Positions 48,780-57,873 of a DNA stretch of 64,000 bases are shown here, piece by piece (the stretch's first letter is position 1; the number at the start of each line of letters is the position of its first letter). The stretch spans positions 124,001 to 188,000 of the forward strand of contig JADBXP010000001.1 of the NCBI GenBank assembly GCA_020403455.1, written 5' to 3'. The DNA comes from Chitinophagaceae bacterium. Lineage in GTDB: Bacteria > Bacteroidota > Bacteroidia > Chitinophagales > Chitinophagaceae. Position numbers and translations under genes: made by a program. Under the pieces are notes generated by a model. That model saw only the letters and a list, made by a program, of their open reading frames with translations. It made no database searches and had not been told where the DNA came from.

Positions 48780-49410
48780 ACTAAAACTCTTAAAAGGACC
48801 ATGCTCCAAAAAAAGAGTCACCTGGTCTTTTGATATTCATTCTATTTTATTCACAAGCAACTATACTGATCTATAAATAAAAACTGAATCTTTTCCGGTA
48901 TTTCATGTATATGGTTTCATCAATCAATCTTAGCTTCACCAAATTTGGTGTGGACAAAGAACAAAAAATACATTTTAAAATTACTGATATATTAACCGCT
49001 TATATATAAAACTTTTATAAGTTAATCATTAGCGTATTTTGAAGAAGAATCCTCTATCACTTACAGAGCAGTTGTAGTCTCTGTGAGCAAGTCCTGTAAA
49101 ATAAATTTCATCCATGTAGCAAACTTCCTTCCACCGAAGAGATTTTTTTTCCTCCCGAGAAAAGCGGTCAGTCGCTTGGATACAACTAGTTTAATCCGAA
49201 ATCGATCTGCCACAATTTCTTACATGTCAGTATAGCAACTATGCATTCTTTTTGATTTTCATTTTTTTCAATGCTGGTTGAATCATTCCAATGATGTCAA
49301 ATAAATTCCAGAAACTAGTTCGCATGGATTCATGGTATCACAAATTGACAATAAGAAATCAACATCCCCGAAACCGAATTGTTTTTTTAACTTTACTATC
49401 ATTAAAAGAT

Positions 49411-50334
49411 ATGGTCAAGAATCGATTTGGGTATTTGTTGTTTGCGCTTTTAGTGGCTCTAATCGGTCAGGCATGTTTCACCTCCCGTCACTCTCAAATG
49501 TTTCAGATGCCTTCATTCGATCAACAAGGTCACAGAGGTTGCAGAGGTCTGCGCCCCGAGAATACCATACCCGCCATGATACATGCGCTGGAACTCGGCG
49601 TCAATACCCTGGAAACAGATGTGGTGATTTCAAAAGATAAACAGGCAGTTCTGAGTCACGAGCCTTTCTTCAACCACGAAATCTCTACTACCCCCGGAGG
49701 ACATCGAGTAACCACGGCAGAAGAAAAAAGTCTGAACCTGTATCAAATGACCTATAAAGAGATACAGCAGTATGATGTCGGTCTGGCAACACATCCGCGT
49801 TTCCCCCGGCAACAGAAAATGCCCGCAAGTAAACCTAGATTGGAAGATATGATTGACAGCGTGATCAATTATTGTCACCAACGCAACCGGTCATTGCCCT
49901 TTTTCAACATAGAAACCAAAAGCGAAGCTTCCGGTGACAATGTCTTCCATCCAGAACCCGCAGAGTTTGTTGATATTATTGTTGCTGTAATACAAAAAAA
50001 GAAAATCATTCCCTACGTAACGATACAGTCTTTTGATCCACGTACACTTCAGTACCTCCACGTCAAGTATCCAAAGATTAAAACAGCATTATTAATAGAA
50101 GATTATGATAAAAGGTCTTTAGATGACCAACTCAAAAATCTTGGATTTACCCCAACCATCTATAGTCCGGCATACCAACATGTAACTCCCTCATTGGTGC
50201 AGCAGTGCAAGGAAAGAAAGATGGTTCTCATACCGTGGACAGTAAATGATCTTCCTACCTTGCAACGGTTAAAAGATATGGGGGTGAATGGCATTATCAG
50301 CGATTATCCCAATCTGTTCGCTGCTTTGAAATAG
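49411..50334 (+). CDS. Glycerophosphodiester phosphodiesterase family lipoprotein
   Basis: Lipobox LIGQAC; QGHRGCRGLRPENTIPAMIHALELGVNTLETDVVISKDKQAVLSHEP; VIPWTVND-type C-term. Confidence 0.92.
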   Translation: MVKNRFGYLLFALLVALIGQACFTSRHSQMFQMPSFDQQGHRGCRGLRPENTIPAMIHALELGVNTLETDVVISKDKQAVLSHEPFFNHEISTTPGGHRVTTAEEKSLNLYQMTYKEIQQYDVGLATHPRFPRQQKMPASKPRLEDMIDSVINYCHQRNRSLPFFNIETKSEASGDNVFHPEPAEFVDIIVAVIQKKKIIPYVTIQSFDPRTLQYLHVKYPKIKTALLIEDYDKRSLDDQLKNLGFTPTIYSPAYQHVTPSLVQQCKERKMVLIPWTVNDLPTLQRLKDMGVNGIISDYPNLFAALK

Positions 50335-50411
50335 AGCCCCAATTTTATATGGTTTTCCACTTAATTTAGTTCACCTTTGTTGTTGGGAGGAATGTGAAAT
50401 CCCATTGAACT

Positions 50412-51089
50412 ATGTCTATCATCATTACAATTGACGGTTATTCTTCTTGTGGAAAAAGTACCCTTGCTCGTCAGCTTGCGCGGGAATTGAATTATTTATA
50501 CATCGACAGTGGTGCCATGTACCGCGCTATTACCTTGTATTTTTTGCGCAACCATGTAGACTGGGCAGTGGTTGCTGAGGTTCATAAAGCACTGGATGAA
50601 ATCAATCTGCATTTTGAATACAATTCGCATACCGGACAAAGCGATATGGTTCTGAACGATGAGAATGTGGAAGCTTTGATCAGGGATATGCTTGTAAGTG
50701 AACATGTAAGTGAAGTGGCAGCCATCAAAGAAGTCAGGGAATTCTCGGTAGCACAGCAACAGAAAATGGGGGAGAAAAAAGGGATTGTAATGGACGGCAG
50801 AGATATCGGTACAACTGTTTTCCCTCATGCCGAACTCAAAATATTTGTCACCGCTGACCCGGCAGTTCGGGTGGAGAGACGTTTCAAAGAATTAATCGAG
50901 CGGAATCCCAATCTCACTATAGAGGAAGTAAAGAACAATCTCGAATTAAGAGATTATACCGATAGCAACAGAGAATTTAGTCCATTGCGCAAGGCGGCCG
51001 ATGCCGTTGAATTAGACAATACCCATCTGACCCGCGAGCAACAACTGGCCACAGCTTTGAAGTGGGCCCAAGAGCGGATACAAGATTAA
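50412..51089 (+). CDS. cmk: Cytidylate kinase
   Basis: ITIDGYSSCGKSTLARQLARELNYLYIDSGAMYRAITLYFL; IVMDGRDIGTTVFPHAELKIFVTADPAVRVERR. Confidence 0.96.
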   Translation: MSIIITIDGYSSCGKSTLARQLARELNYLYIDSGAMYRAITLYFLRNHVDWAVVAEVHKALDEINLHFEYNSHTGQSDMVLNDENVEALIRDMLVSEHVSEVAAIKEVREFSVAQQQKMGEKKGIVMDGRDIGTTVFPHAELKIFVTADPAVRVERRFKELIERNPNLTIEEVKNNLELRDYTDSNREFSPLRKAADAVELDNTHLTREQQLATALKWAQERIQD

Positions 51090-51090
51090 G

Positions 51091-51984
51091 TTAGTAAGTC
51101 GTCGTCATGTTTTCCGGTACACAGATAATGTAATCAGCCCTTCCCAGGTGCTCCGCCTCCAAACGACGAATGTCTTTTTGAGAGACGGTCGTTATGGTTG
51201 CATATTTCAGCTCAGGTTTTTGTCTTTTGAGGTACCAGAGAATACCCTCATAAAAATCTGAATGATATGAACCATTGAAATGAATGAAAAGACTACCGGG
51301 TTGGTAGTACTGAAGAATAAAATGCGCCATCGTAGCATCTTTAATGGCCTGTGCTTTGGGAAGATTGGATCCGCCATGACCACCCATCATCGCAACCATA
51401 TTTTTATATCCCGGTAAACTTGAATCATAAGCTATAGGTAAGGGGGCTATCCAACTTTTTTGCAATGCCCCCAACGTATCCAATGCTTCCAGTCCTGCCC
51501 TTGCCACCAATGATGCATAGCGCCGGGGAATGTTGGTAGCCGCAAATGCTATACCCTTGTTTTTGGCAAAGCGCACCAGTGGGGCATAATCAGTAGGATA
51601 GTTTTTCCACAGGCGAGCATTGGAATCCAGCCGACGCTCAGATATTTTTCCCTGAAGGAAATCTGTGAGTGCTTGTTGATTGTCTTGTTCAAACATTTCA
51701 GCACCCAAAACGAGTTGTCGTTGCTCGGCCAGTTGAGTGGTTACTTCCAGTTGAAGCCAGTGGGCAATAGGGTTGTTGTGGTACTCACCGAAAAGAAGTA
51801 TATCCTTGTCACCCAGTTGCTGCATCATTTTTCCATACTTTATCTTTTTCCCTTTGGCGTTGTATAGAATATAAGCGGGATTGTCCTGGGCAATAACTAC
51901 TCCTGCTGAAAGAACAAAACAAGCTGCTACTATTAGGTACTTGAAGTGGCGAAAAAGATTTCGTCCGGTGTTCGATGGGTTCAT
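51091..51984 (-). CDS. ChaN (DUF399) family protein
   Basis: KDILLFGEYHNNPIAHWLQLEVTTQLAEQRQLVLGAEMFEQDNQ...GGHGGSNLPKAQAIKDATMAHFI. Confidence 0.9.
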   Translation of the reverse strand: MNPSNTGRNLFRHFKYLIVAACFVLSAGVVIAQDNPAYILYNAKGKKIKYGKMMQQLGDKDILLFGEYHNNPIAHWLQLEVTTQLAEQRQLVLGAEMFEQDNQQALTDFLQGKISERRLDSNARLWKNYPTDYAPLVRFAKNKGIAFAATNIPRRYASLVARAGLEALDTLGALQKSWIAPLPIAYDSSLPGYKNMVAMMGGHGGSNLPKAQAIKDATMAHFILQYYQPGSLFIHFNGSYHSDFYEGILWYLKRQKPELKYATITTVSQKDIRRLEAEHLGRADYIICVPENMTTTY

Positions 51985-52043
51985 CGCAAATAAAATTAAG
52001 AATGGAAATTACTTCTTTTTTGCTAAGAAGCAACCCCTTCAAT

Positions 52044-52598
52044 TTATCTGCTTGCCAGCTCTTGTGAGTTGTGTTTTTTGTTTTTTGAAATGGCGTTGAA
52101 ATAGGGAGTCGTTCCAATCAGCAGATCCGGCATCTTTTCTTGGCCGACCCCGGTTAACCCGGTTATGATGAGAAACCCGGGAGAATCGGCGAAAAAGGTA
52201 TTGGCACCCGCAGAAAAATACAATTCAATGGTCTTTTCATTGGGCTGTTCTATCCGATAATAATTTTTCGGTAGCAATGAGCGAAGTTCTTCGTTTGAAT
52301 TTGCTTTTTGATGAACTTTTCTGATGTTCAGACCATCCCCTTGCAGGGGAAGAACGGAAGTCAATCTAATTCGATAAAAGCCATCTTGAATCGAAACCTG
52401 TTCCGGTATGGTTTGCCAATACTCGAAGTCAGCTTTGCTTTCGCTGTTGAAGTTGCGAATGAATTTTTTTACATTTTTCGATGCCGGCTGCATGAAAACT
52501 TCATAGGGAAAAGCCATACCGGATGTTGATGTATGATTGACTTGCGCTGTGGCGGATGAAACCAAGCAGATTGTAAGAAATGATAAAATGTATTTCAC
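52044..52598 (-). CDS. Hypothetical secreted protein
   Basis: Signal peptide from GTG start; no recognised family. Confidence 0.6.
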   Translation of the reverse strand: MKYILSFLTICLVSSATAQVNHTSTSGMAFPYEVFMQPASKNVKKFIRNFNSESKADFEYWQTIPEQVSIQDGFYRIRLTSVLPLQGDGLNIRKVHQKANSNEELRSLLPKNYYRIEQPNEKTIELYFSAGANTFFADSPGFLIITGLTGVGQEKMPDLLIGTTPYFNAISKNKKHNSQELASR

Positions 52599-52729
52599 GG
52601 GATAAATAGTTTGAGTTGTGAAAATCCGGGCCTATCCGGTTAACTAGGTTAAAAGTAGATAGGCAGGAACGGGCGGGCAAGAGGAGAATACCTAAAAATG
52701 AGGTAGGGTTTTTCCTGTTTAAGTAGGAA

Positions 52730-53419
52730 TTATTCTACAGGTTGTATGCCCAATGGTGCTGATTTTTTGCCGAGAATGATATTGTTGGAGTACCCCCATT
52801 TTTTCATTTTCCTAACCCCAACTCCCAGATTTTCAAAGTGATAAATCATTGCTTCCAACTCTTCGTAGGCAAGAGTTTCCGGAATAGTGTTGAAGACAAG
52901 TTGACCTTCCGGGGCAAGCGCAGCAGCAATATACTCTATAAACTCATATTCAGTGGCAGCCGACGGAAGGGTATCAATGATGAAAAGATCGACAATGATT
53001 AGATCATATTTCCCGAATTGATGTTTGATCCAATTAGTGGCATCTGCTACAATGAAACGGGTATTGGGTCCTTCCTCTATATCAAATTCCTCTTTGGCAA
53101 TGGTGAATGCCACTTCATCTATATCTACGCCGGTAATCATTGCCTTACTTTGGTGCTGTCGTCGGATTGTCTCAAGAACAGACCCGGCTCCAAAACCTAG
53201 TATCAAAATATTTTGTGTGTCGGGGTTGAAGGGAAGAAGTTCAAGAGAGCGTTTGAGCACTTTTTGTAATCCACCAAATGAATAGTTGGTCATCCTGGTA
53301 TCCAGGATTTTTTTCCCCATGAAATAGCGAATAAAGAGATGACCACTGAATTTAGATTCGAATTGCCTGACGGTAACCGGCCAAATAAAACTGATGGCTT
53401 GTATGAACCAGATCGGCAT
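52730..53419 (-). CDS. Spermidine-synthase-like methyltransferase-fold protein
   Basis: NILILGFGAGSVLETIRRQ...ITGVDIDEVAFTIAKEEFDI...FVADATNWIKHQFGKYDLIIVDLF. Confidence 0.85.
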   Translation of the reverse strand: MPIWFIQAISFIWPVTVRQFESKFSGHLFIRYFMGKKILDTRMTNYSFGGLQKVLKRSLELLPFNPDTQNILILGFGAGSVLETIRRQHQSKAMITGVDIDEVAFTIAKEEFDIEEGPNTRFIVADATNWIKHQFGKYDLIIVDLFIIDTLPSAATEYEFIEYIAAALAPEGQLVFNTIPETLAYEELEAMIYHFENLGVGVRKMKKWGYSNNIILGKKSAPLGIQPVE

Positions 53420-53587
53420 AAAAATATATTATGGGCTGATGGAATTGTCGTCTTTACAATGTCAACAAATTTGATGGAATGAATTTTAAACAAGCAGCTT
53501 TCCCATCCGGCAATCAGCAACCATTCCTTCAGTGTCGGAAATTACGAATTATTTCAGAATGAATCGATGCTAATGTGTAGCAATTTG

Positions 53588-54817
53588 TTAGCTACACCAT
53601 TCATTCGCCAGCCGGTCCAATTCTTTTTCAACTCCGAAGAATCCTGCCAGCCGCAGCATGACAGCATCTACGACAGCATCCGGACAACTGGCACCGCTGG
53701 TCATTAAAACATTGAGCGGGCTATGTGCAGGTAAATAATGATGGTGTATCTGTAATTCCTTGGTGTCCCAGCGGCGATGTTCTATCTCTTGCTTAGAGAT
53801 CATTCTTTCCGGGGCGTCAATGAACCAAGTGGGCAGATGTTGTTCACAAAGTTCCACCAAATGGGAAGTATTGCTGCTATTGTAACCACCGATAACGATT
53901 GCCAGATCTGCAGGTGTTGCCAGCATTTCTCTTACGGCTGTTTGGTTATCATTGGTAGCATAACATAAGGTGTCGCGGGTATCGGCGAAATGAAGGGCAA
54001 TCTGGTCGGATGAGAGTTCATAATGACGTATCATTAGTTGCTTCAGATACTCTGCAATGGCCTGTGTATCGCTGGAAAGCTGCGTGGTCTGATTGATCAC
54101 GCCGATTTTACTCAGGTGAATTACTGGATCAAAGCCGCTGGAGTACTGTCCGCTGAAAATCGATGAAAAACTTTCATGGTTTCTTTCTCCCGTGATGAAT
54201 TCTCCAAGAACCTGCGCCTCTTTCAGATCATTTACTATGATGGTAGGGGCATGGGCTGCTGCGCGGGAAAATGTTGCGCGGGTTTCTTCATGCCCGGGTT
54301 TGCCATGTACCACAATGGTATAACCTTTGGCAGCTATTTGTTCCCCCCTGTTCCATACCTTCTCTACAAAAGGGCAGGTAGTATTATAAGCCGCTGTTTC
54401 AATACCCTTATCTTTCAATTGACTTTCAATGGCAAGTGTCGTTCCAAAGGCAGGAATGATTACAATGTCTTCCTTACTCAGTTCTTCGAAAGGAATCAAC
54501 TGATTGCCCTTGGTATCTTGTAAGAAACGCACTCCCAAGGCAATCAGGTCGGCATTTACCTGTGGATTGTGGATCATTTCGCTCAAAAGAAAAATACGTT
54601 TACCGGGGTTGCGGGTAATGGTTTCAAAGGCAATTTCTATGGCATTTTCGACTCCATAACAAAAACCGAAATGCCTGGCCAGCCAAATGCGCAGTGGTCC
54701 CATGTCTAGCAGGGTGGGGGAAAAGTCCTTCTTCAGTTTATCGGCTTCTCTTCGCCGCTGTTTGATGGCAGAAATGAGTGGACTTCTATAGGTAGGGGGT
54801 ACGTTGAATTTTTTCAT
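53588..54817 (-). CDS. ispH: 4-hydroxy-3-methylbut-2-enyl diphosphate reductase
   Basis: HFGFCYGVENAIEIAFE, LLSEMIHNPQVNADLIALGVRFL, TTCPFVEKVWNRGE, TSGASCPDAVVDAV. Confidence 0.94.
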   Translation of the reverse strand: MKKFNVPPTYRSPLISAIKQRRREADKLKKDFSPTLLDMGPLRIWLARHFGFCYGVENAIEIAFETITRNPGKRIFLLSEMIHNPQVNADLIALGVRFLQDTKGNQLIPFEELSKEDIVIIPAFGTTLAIESQLKDKGIETAAYNTTCPFVEKVWNRGEQIAAKGYTIVVHGKPGHEETRATFSRAAAHAPTIIVNDLKEAQVLGEFITGERNHESFSSIFSGQYSSGFDPVIHLSKIGVINQTTQLSSDTQAIAEYLKQLMIRHYELSSDQIALHFADTRDTLCYATNDNQTAVREMLATPADLAIVIGGYNSSNTSHLVELCEQHLPTWFIDAPERMISKQEIEHRRWDTKELQIHHHYLPAHSPLNVLMTSGASCPDAVVDAVMLRLAGFFGVEKELDRLANEWCS

Positions 54818-54937
54818 CAGATTGGGTGCAAAGTTACGAAAGCACAGGTATTCCCCACTACATGTGTGATAAGCCACTTGAAAACAAGCGCTTATATCAA
54901 AAAAATTGTACTTTCATACTTAGATTAACCATTCTGC

Positions 54938-57418
54938 ATGCGATTTGTTTATTTCTTTCTCTCCTTGTCGATAACCGTGGCCCTGGTTTGGGCACTGAAC
55001 AGGCAGTGGCCATTGGGTTCAATTAAATCACCCCGGATAGGATATTTTCTCTCCCCACAACAGGGTTTTTGGCAAAATGCCGAGTCAGCATCACCCAGTT
55101 TTGATCTGGCTGTGAAGTCCCCCGAACTGAAAGGGAAAGTGGATGTTTACATTGATCAAAAACTAGTACCACATGTGTACGCTGACAACGATTTTGATGC
55201 CTATTTCGCACAAGGATTTATTCATGCGCGTTTCCGTTTGTGGCAGATGGAATTCCAGACCCACGCTGCCGCGGGAAGATTGAGTGAAATTTTAGGGAAG
55301 GAGATGTTGAATACCGACCGCTTTTTTCGCCGCATAGGAATGGTGTATGGTGCAGAACAGGCAATGGCTGAGTCAGAAAAAGATTCAACTTCCAAAATAG
55401 CTATAGATGCCTATGCAGCAGGTGTCAATGCATACATCAGCGGTTTGCGCCCCGAGGATATACCTTTTGAATATAAGTTGCTGGATTACGAGCCGGAAAA
55501 ATGGACATCCCTCAAAACCTATCTTTTCATGATGTTCATGGCTTTTGATTTGAGTGGAAGAGATGTGACTACAGATTTACAAATGACCAATGCCAAAAAT
55601 TATTTTGGCTGGGATAATTTCCGCCAACTCTATCCTTTGGTGCAGGATTCATTGGATCCCATCATCCCGAGGGGCACACCCTTCAGCAAACCGGTGAAAC
55701 GTCCAATAGCCCCCTCTGATGTTGCTGTAAGGTATCTTTCATCCAATGATTCCAGCATAGCCTATTCCACACCAGATTCAAAATTTACGCCCAAACAACC
55801 GGATGCCGATAATGGCAGCAATAACTGGGCAGTCAGTGGTAGTAAAACCAAGAGCAAGGCACCTATTTTGTGCAATGACCCACATTTGGGACTGAACCTG
55901 CCGAGTTTATGGTTTGAAATGCAGTTATCTACTCCGACCTATAATACTTATGGTGCTAGTTTTCCGGGAGCACCGGCCATAGTGATTGGTTTTAACGATA
56001 GTATTGCTTGGGGAGTAACCAATGCAGGTAGAGATGTCATGGATCTTTATACAGTCCGTTTCAAGGATGAATTGAAGAAAGAATACCTGATGAATGGAAA
56101 CTGGATCATGTCTGATCAACGACAGGAAATGATTCTGGTGAAAGATGGTGCTAACGTGAGTGAATTGATCCCCATCACGAAATTTGGTTCCGTGCTCTAT
56201 GATAAAGACTTCAATGTGCCCGATTCACGCGGTTTAACTGTTACGGTGAAATGGACAGCAACAGCCGGCAACCAGGGAATCAAAGCATTTTTACTCTTGA
56301 ACAGAGCAAAAAATTTTAATGATTATTCTGCAGCAATTTCTCAATGGACTTGCCCCGGTCAAAATTTTGTTTTTGCTTCCAAAGCGGGCGATATCGCTAT
56401 CAAGCAACAGGGAAAGTTTATTGCCAAATGGAAACACCAGGGTGATTTTGTCATGCCCGGAACTGATTCTTTTTACCAATGGCAGGGTTACATTCCAATG
56501 CAGGAAAATCCATTTATGATAAATCCTGTCCGCGGTTTTGTGAGCAGCGCCAATCAAAAGCCTGTAGATTCTACCTATCCATATTATCTGGGTTCTGCAG
56601 GTCATTTCCCTCTTTACAGAGGTATCATCATCAATCGGAAATTAAATGAGATGAATGGTATCACGCCGGAAGATATGATGAAAATGCAAACCAGCAATTA
56701 CAATGTCTTTGCAGAAATGGCTCGTCCGGCACTGATGAAATATTTGGATAAAAATGCACTTACACCCAATGAAAAAAAGTTGATTGGCGAGATGGAAAAC
56801 TGGAACCTGCGGAACGACCCAAAGGAAAGGGGAGCAACCATTTTTCACTGTGTTTGGGATAGTCTGGAATCTGCCGTGTGGGGAGATGAGATAGCTGCAT
56901 CCAAGTTCAGCCTGCCCTGGCCGGACTCTTATTCACTTCTGGAAAGAATGTTGAAAGGGAAGGGTGATTTTATGGCAGATGATATCCGAACCAAGGGGAA
57001 AACTGAAACCATACAGGATGCTGTGATGATTGCAGTGCGCAAAGCTGTCAAGCACATAGAAACCCTCGAAGGTGCGGGTAAGGTTAATTGGTCTGTGTTC
57101 AAAGATACTTATATCAACCACCTGTTGAAATTGCCCTCCTTCAGCAGATTGCATTTGGGAATAGGTGGAGGTGAGAACATCATCAACGCCACCAAATCCA
57201 ATCACGGACCCGGCTGGAGAATGGTTGTACACCTGACAGCAGAGACAGAAGCCTATTGTGTGTATGCCGGCGGACAAAGTGGTAATCCCGGGAGCGTTTA
57301 CTATGATACATTTGTGAACAATTGGGTTGAAGGAACCTATAATAAGGCACTATTCCTGAAACGTGAAGCTGCTGCATCCAGTGATCAGATGAAGTGGCGC
57401 ATGAGTTTTTCCAATTAA
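54938..57418 (+). CDS. Penicillin acylase family (Ntn hydrolase) protein
   Basis: DVYIDQKLVPHVYADNDFDAYFAQGFIHARFRLWQMEFQTHAAAGRLSEILG; DNGSNNWAVSGSKTKSKAPILCNDPHLGLNLPSLWFEMQL. Confidence 0.94.
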   Translation: MRFVYFFLSLSITVALVWALNRQWPLGSIKSPRIGYFLSPQQGFWQNAESASPSFDLAVKSPELKGKVDVYIDQKLVPHVYADNDFDAYFAQGFIHARFRLWQMEFQTHAAAGRLSEILGKEMLNTDRFFRRIGMVYGAEQAMAESEKDSTSKIAIDAYAAGVNAYISGLRPEDIPFEYKLLDYEPEKWTSLKTYLFMMFMAFDLSGRDVTTDLQMTNAKNYFGWDNFRQLYPLVQDSLDPIIPRGTPFSKPVKRPIAPSDVAVRYLSSNDSSIAYSTPDSKFTPKQPDADNGSNNWAVSGSKTKSKAPILCNDPHLGLNLPSLWFEMQLSTPTYNTYGASFPGAPAIVIGFNDSIAWGVTNAGRDVMDLYTVRFKDELKKEYLMNGNWIMSDQRQEMILVKDGANVSELIPITKFGSVLYDKDFNVPDSRGLTVTVKWTATAGNQGIKAFLLLNRAKNFNDYSAAISQWTCPGQNFVFASKAGDIAIKQQGKFIAKWKHQGDFVMPGTDSFYQWQGYIPMQENPFMINPVRGFVSSANQKPVDSTYPYYLGSAGHFPLYRGIIINRKLNEMNGITPEDMMKMQTSNYNVFAEMARPALMKYLDKNALTPNEKKLIGEMENWNLRNDPKERGATIFHCVWDSLESAVWGDEIAASKFSLPWPDSYSLLERMLKGKGDFMADDIRTKGKTETIQDAVMIAVRKAVKHIETLEGAGKVNWSVFKDTYINHLLKLPSFSRLHLGIGGGENIINATKSNHGPGWRMVVHLTAETEAYCVYAGGQSGNPGSVYYDTFVNNWVEGTYNKALFLKREAAASSDQMKWRMSFSN

Positions 57419-57431
57419 ATAATTGACGACA

Positions 57432-57809
57432 ATGAAGTTACTGACCTCCATATTACTAACTGCCTATTTGGGTTATGTAGTTGGCGTGTACACCAATTTC
57501 CCTTGGTGGTTTTTTGTTTTTTCCTCTGCAGTCATTGCCCTAACCATTCGGCAATCTGCATTCACTACCTTTTTTGCCGGGTTTACCGGAATGTTCCTTT
57601 TATGGTTTATACTGGCATTGATCAAAGATACTTCTAACCAGCACCTGCTTTCTCAACGAGTGGCACCCATGTTTGGTCTGGGTAATTCATCCCTCTTATT
57701 AATTGTTGTTACCGGAGTAGTTGGAGGACTTGTCAGCGGTATGGGAGCACTGACAGGATATCATCTGAGACGTATTTTCCGCGCTATTATTAGCATAAAT
57801 CTCGAATAG
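57432..57809 (+). CDS. Small multi-pass membrane protein of unknown function
   Basis: Several hydrophobic segments; 14 bp after the acylase stop. Confidence 0.7.
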   Translation: MKLLTSILLTAYLGYVVGVYTNFPWWFFVFSSAVIALTIRQSAFTTFFAGFTGMFLLWFILALIKDTSNQHLLSQRVAPMFGLGNSSLLLIVVTGVVGGLVSGMGALTGYHLRRIFRAIISINLE

Positions 57810-57873
57810 AAAAAGACGGCACTATTTTTGGAATAAAAAAGTAACTTTTTTTACTCCAACACGTATATGTAGT

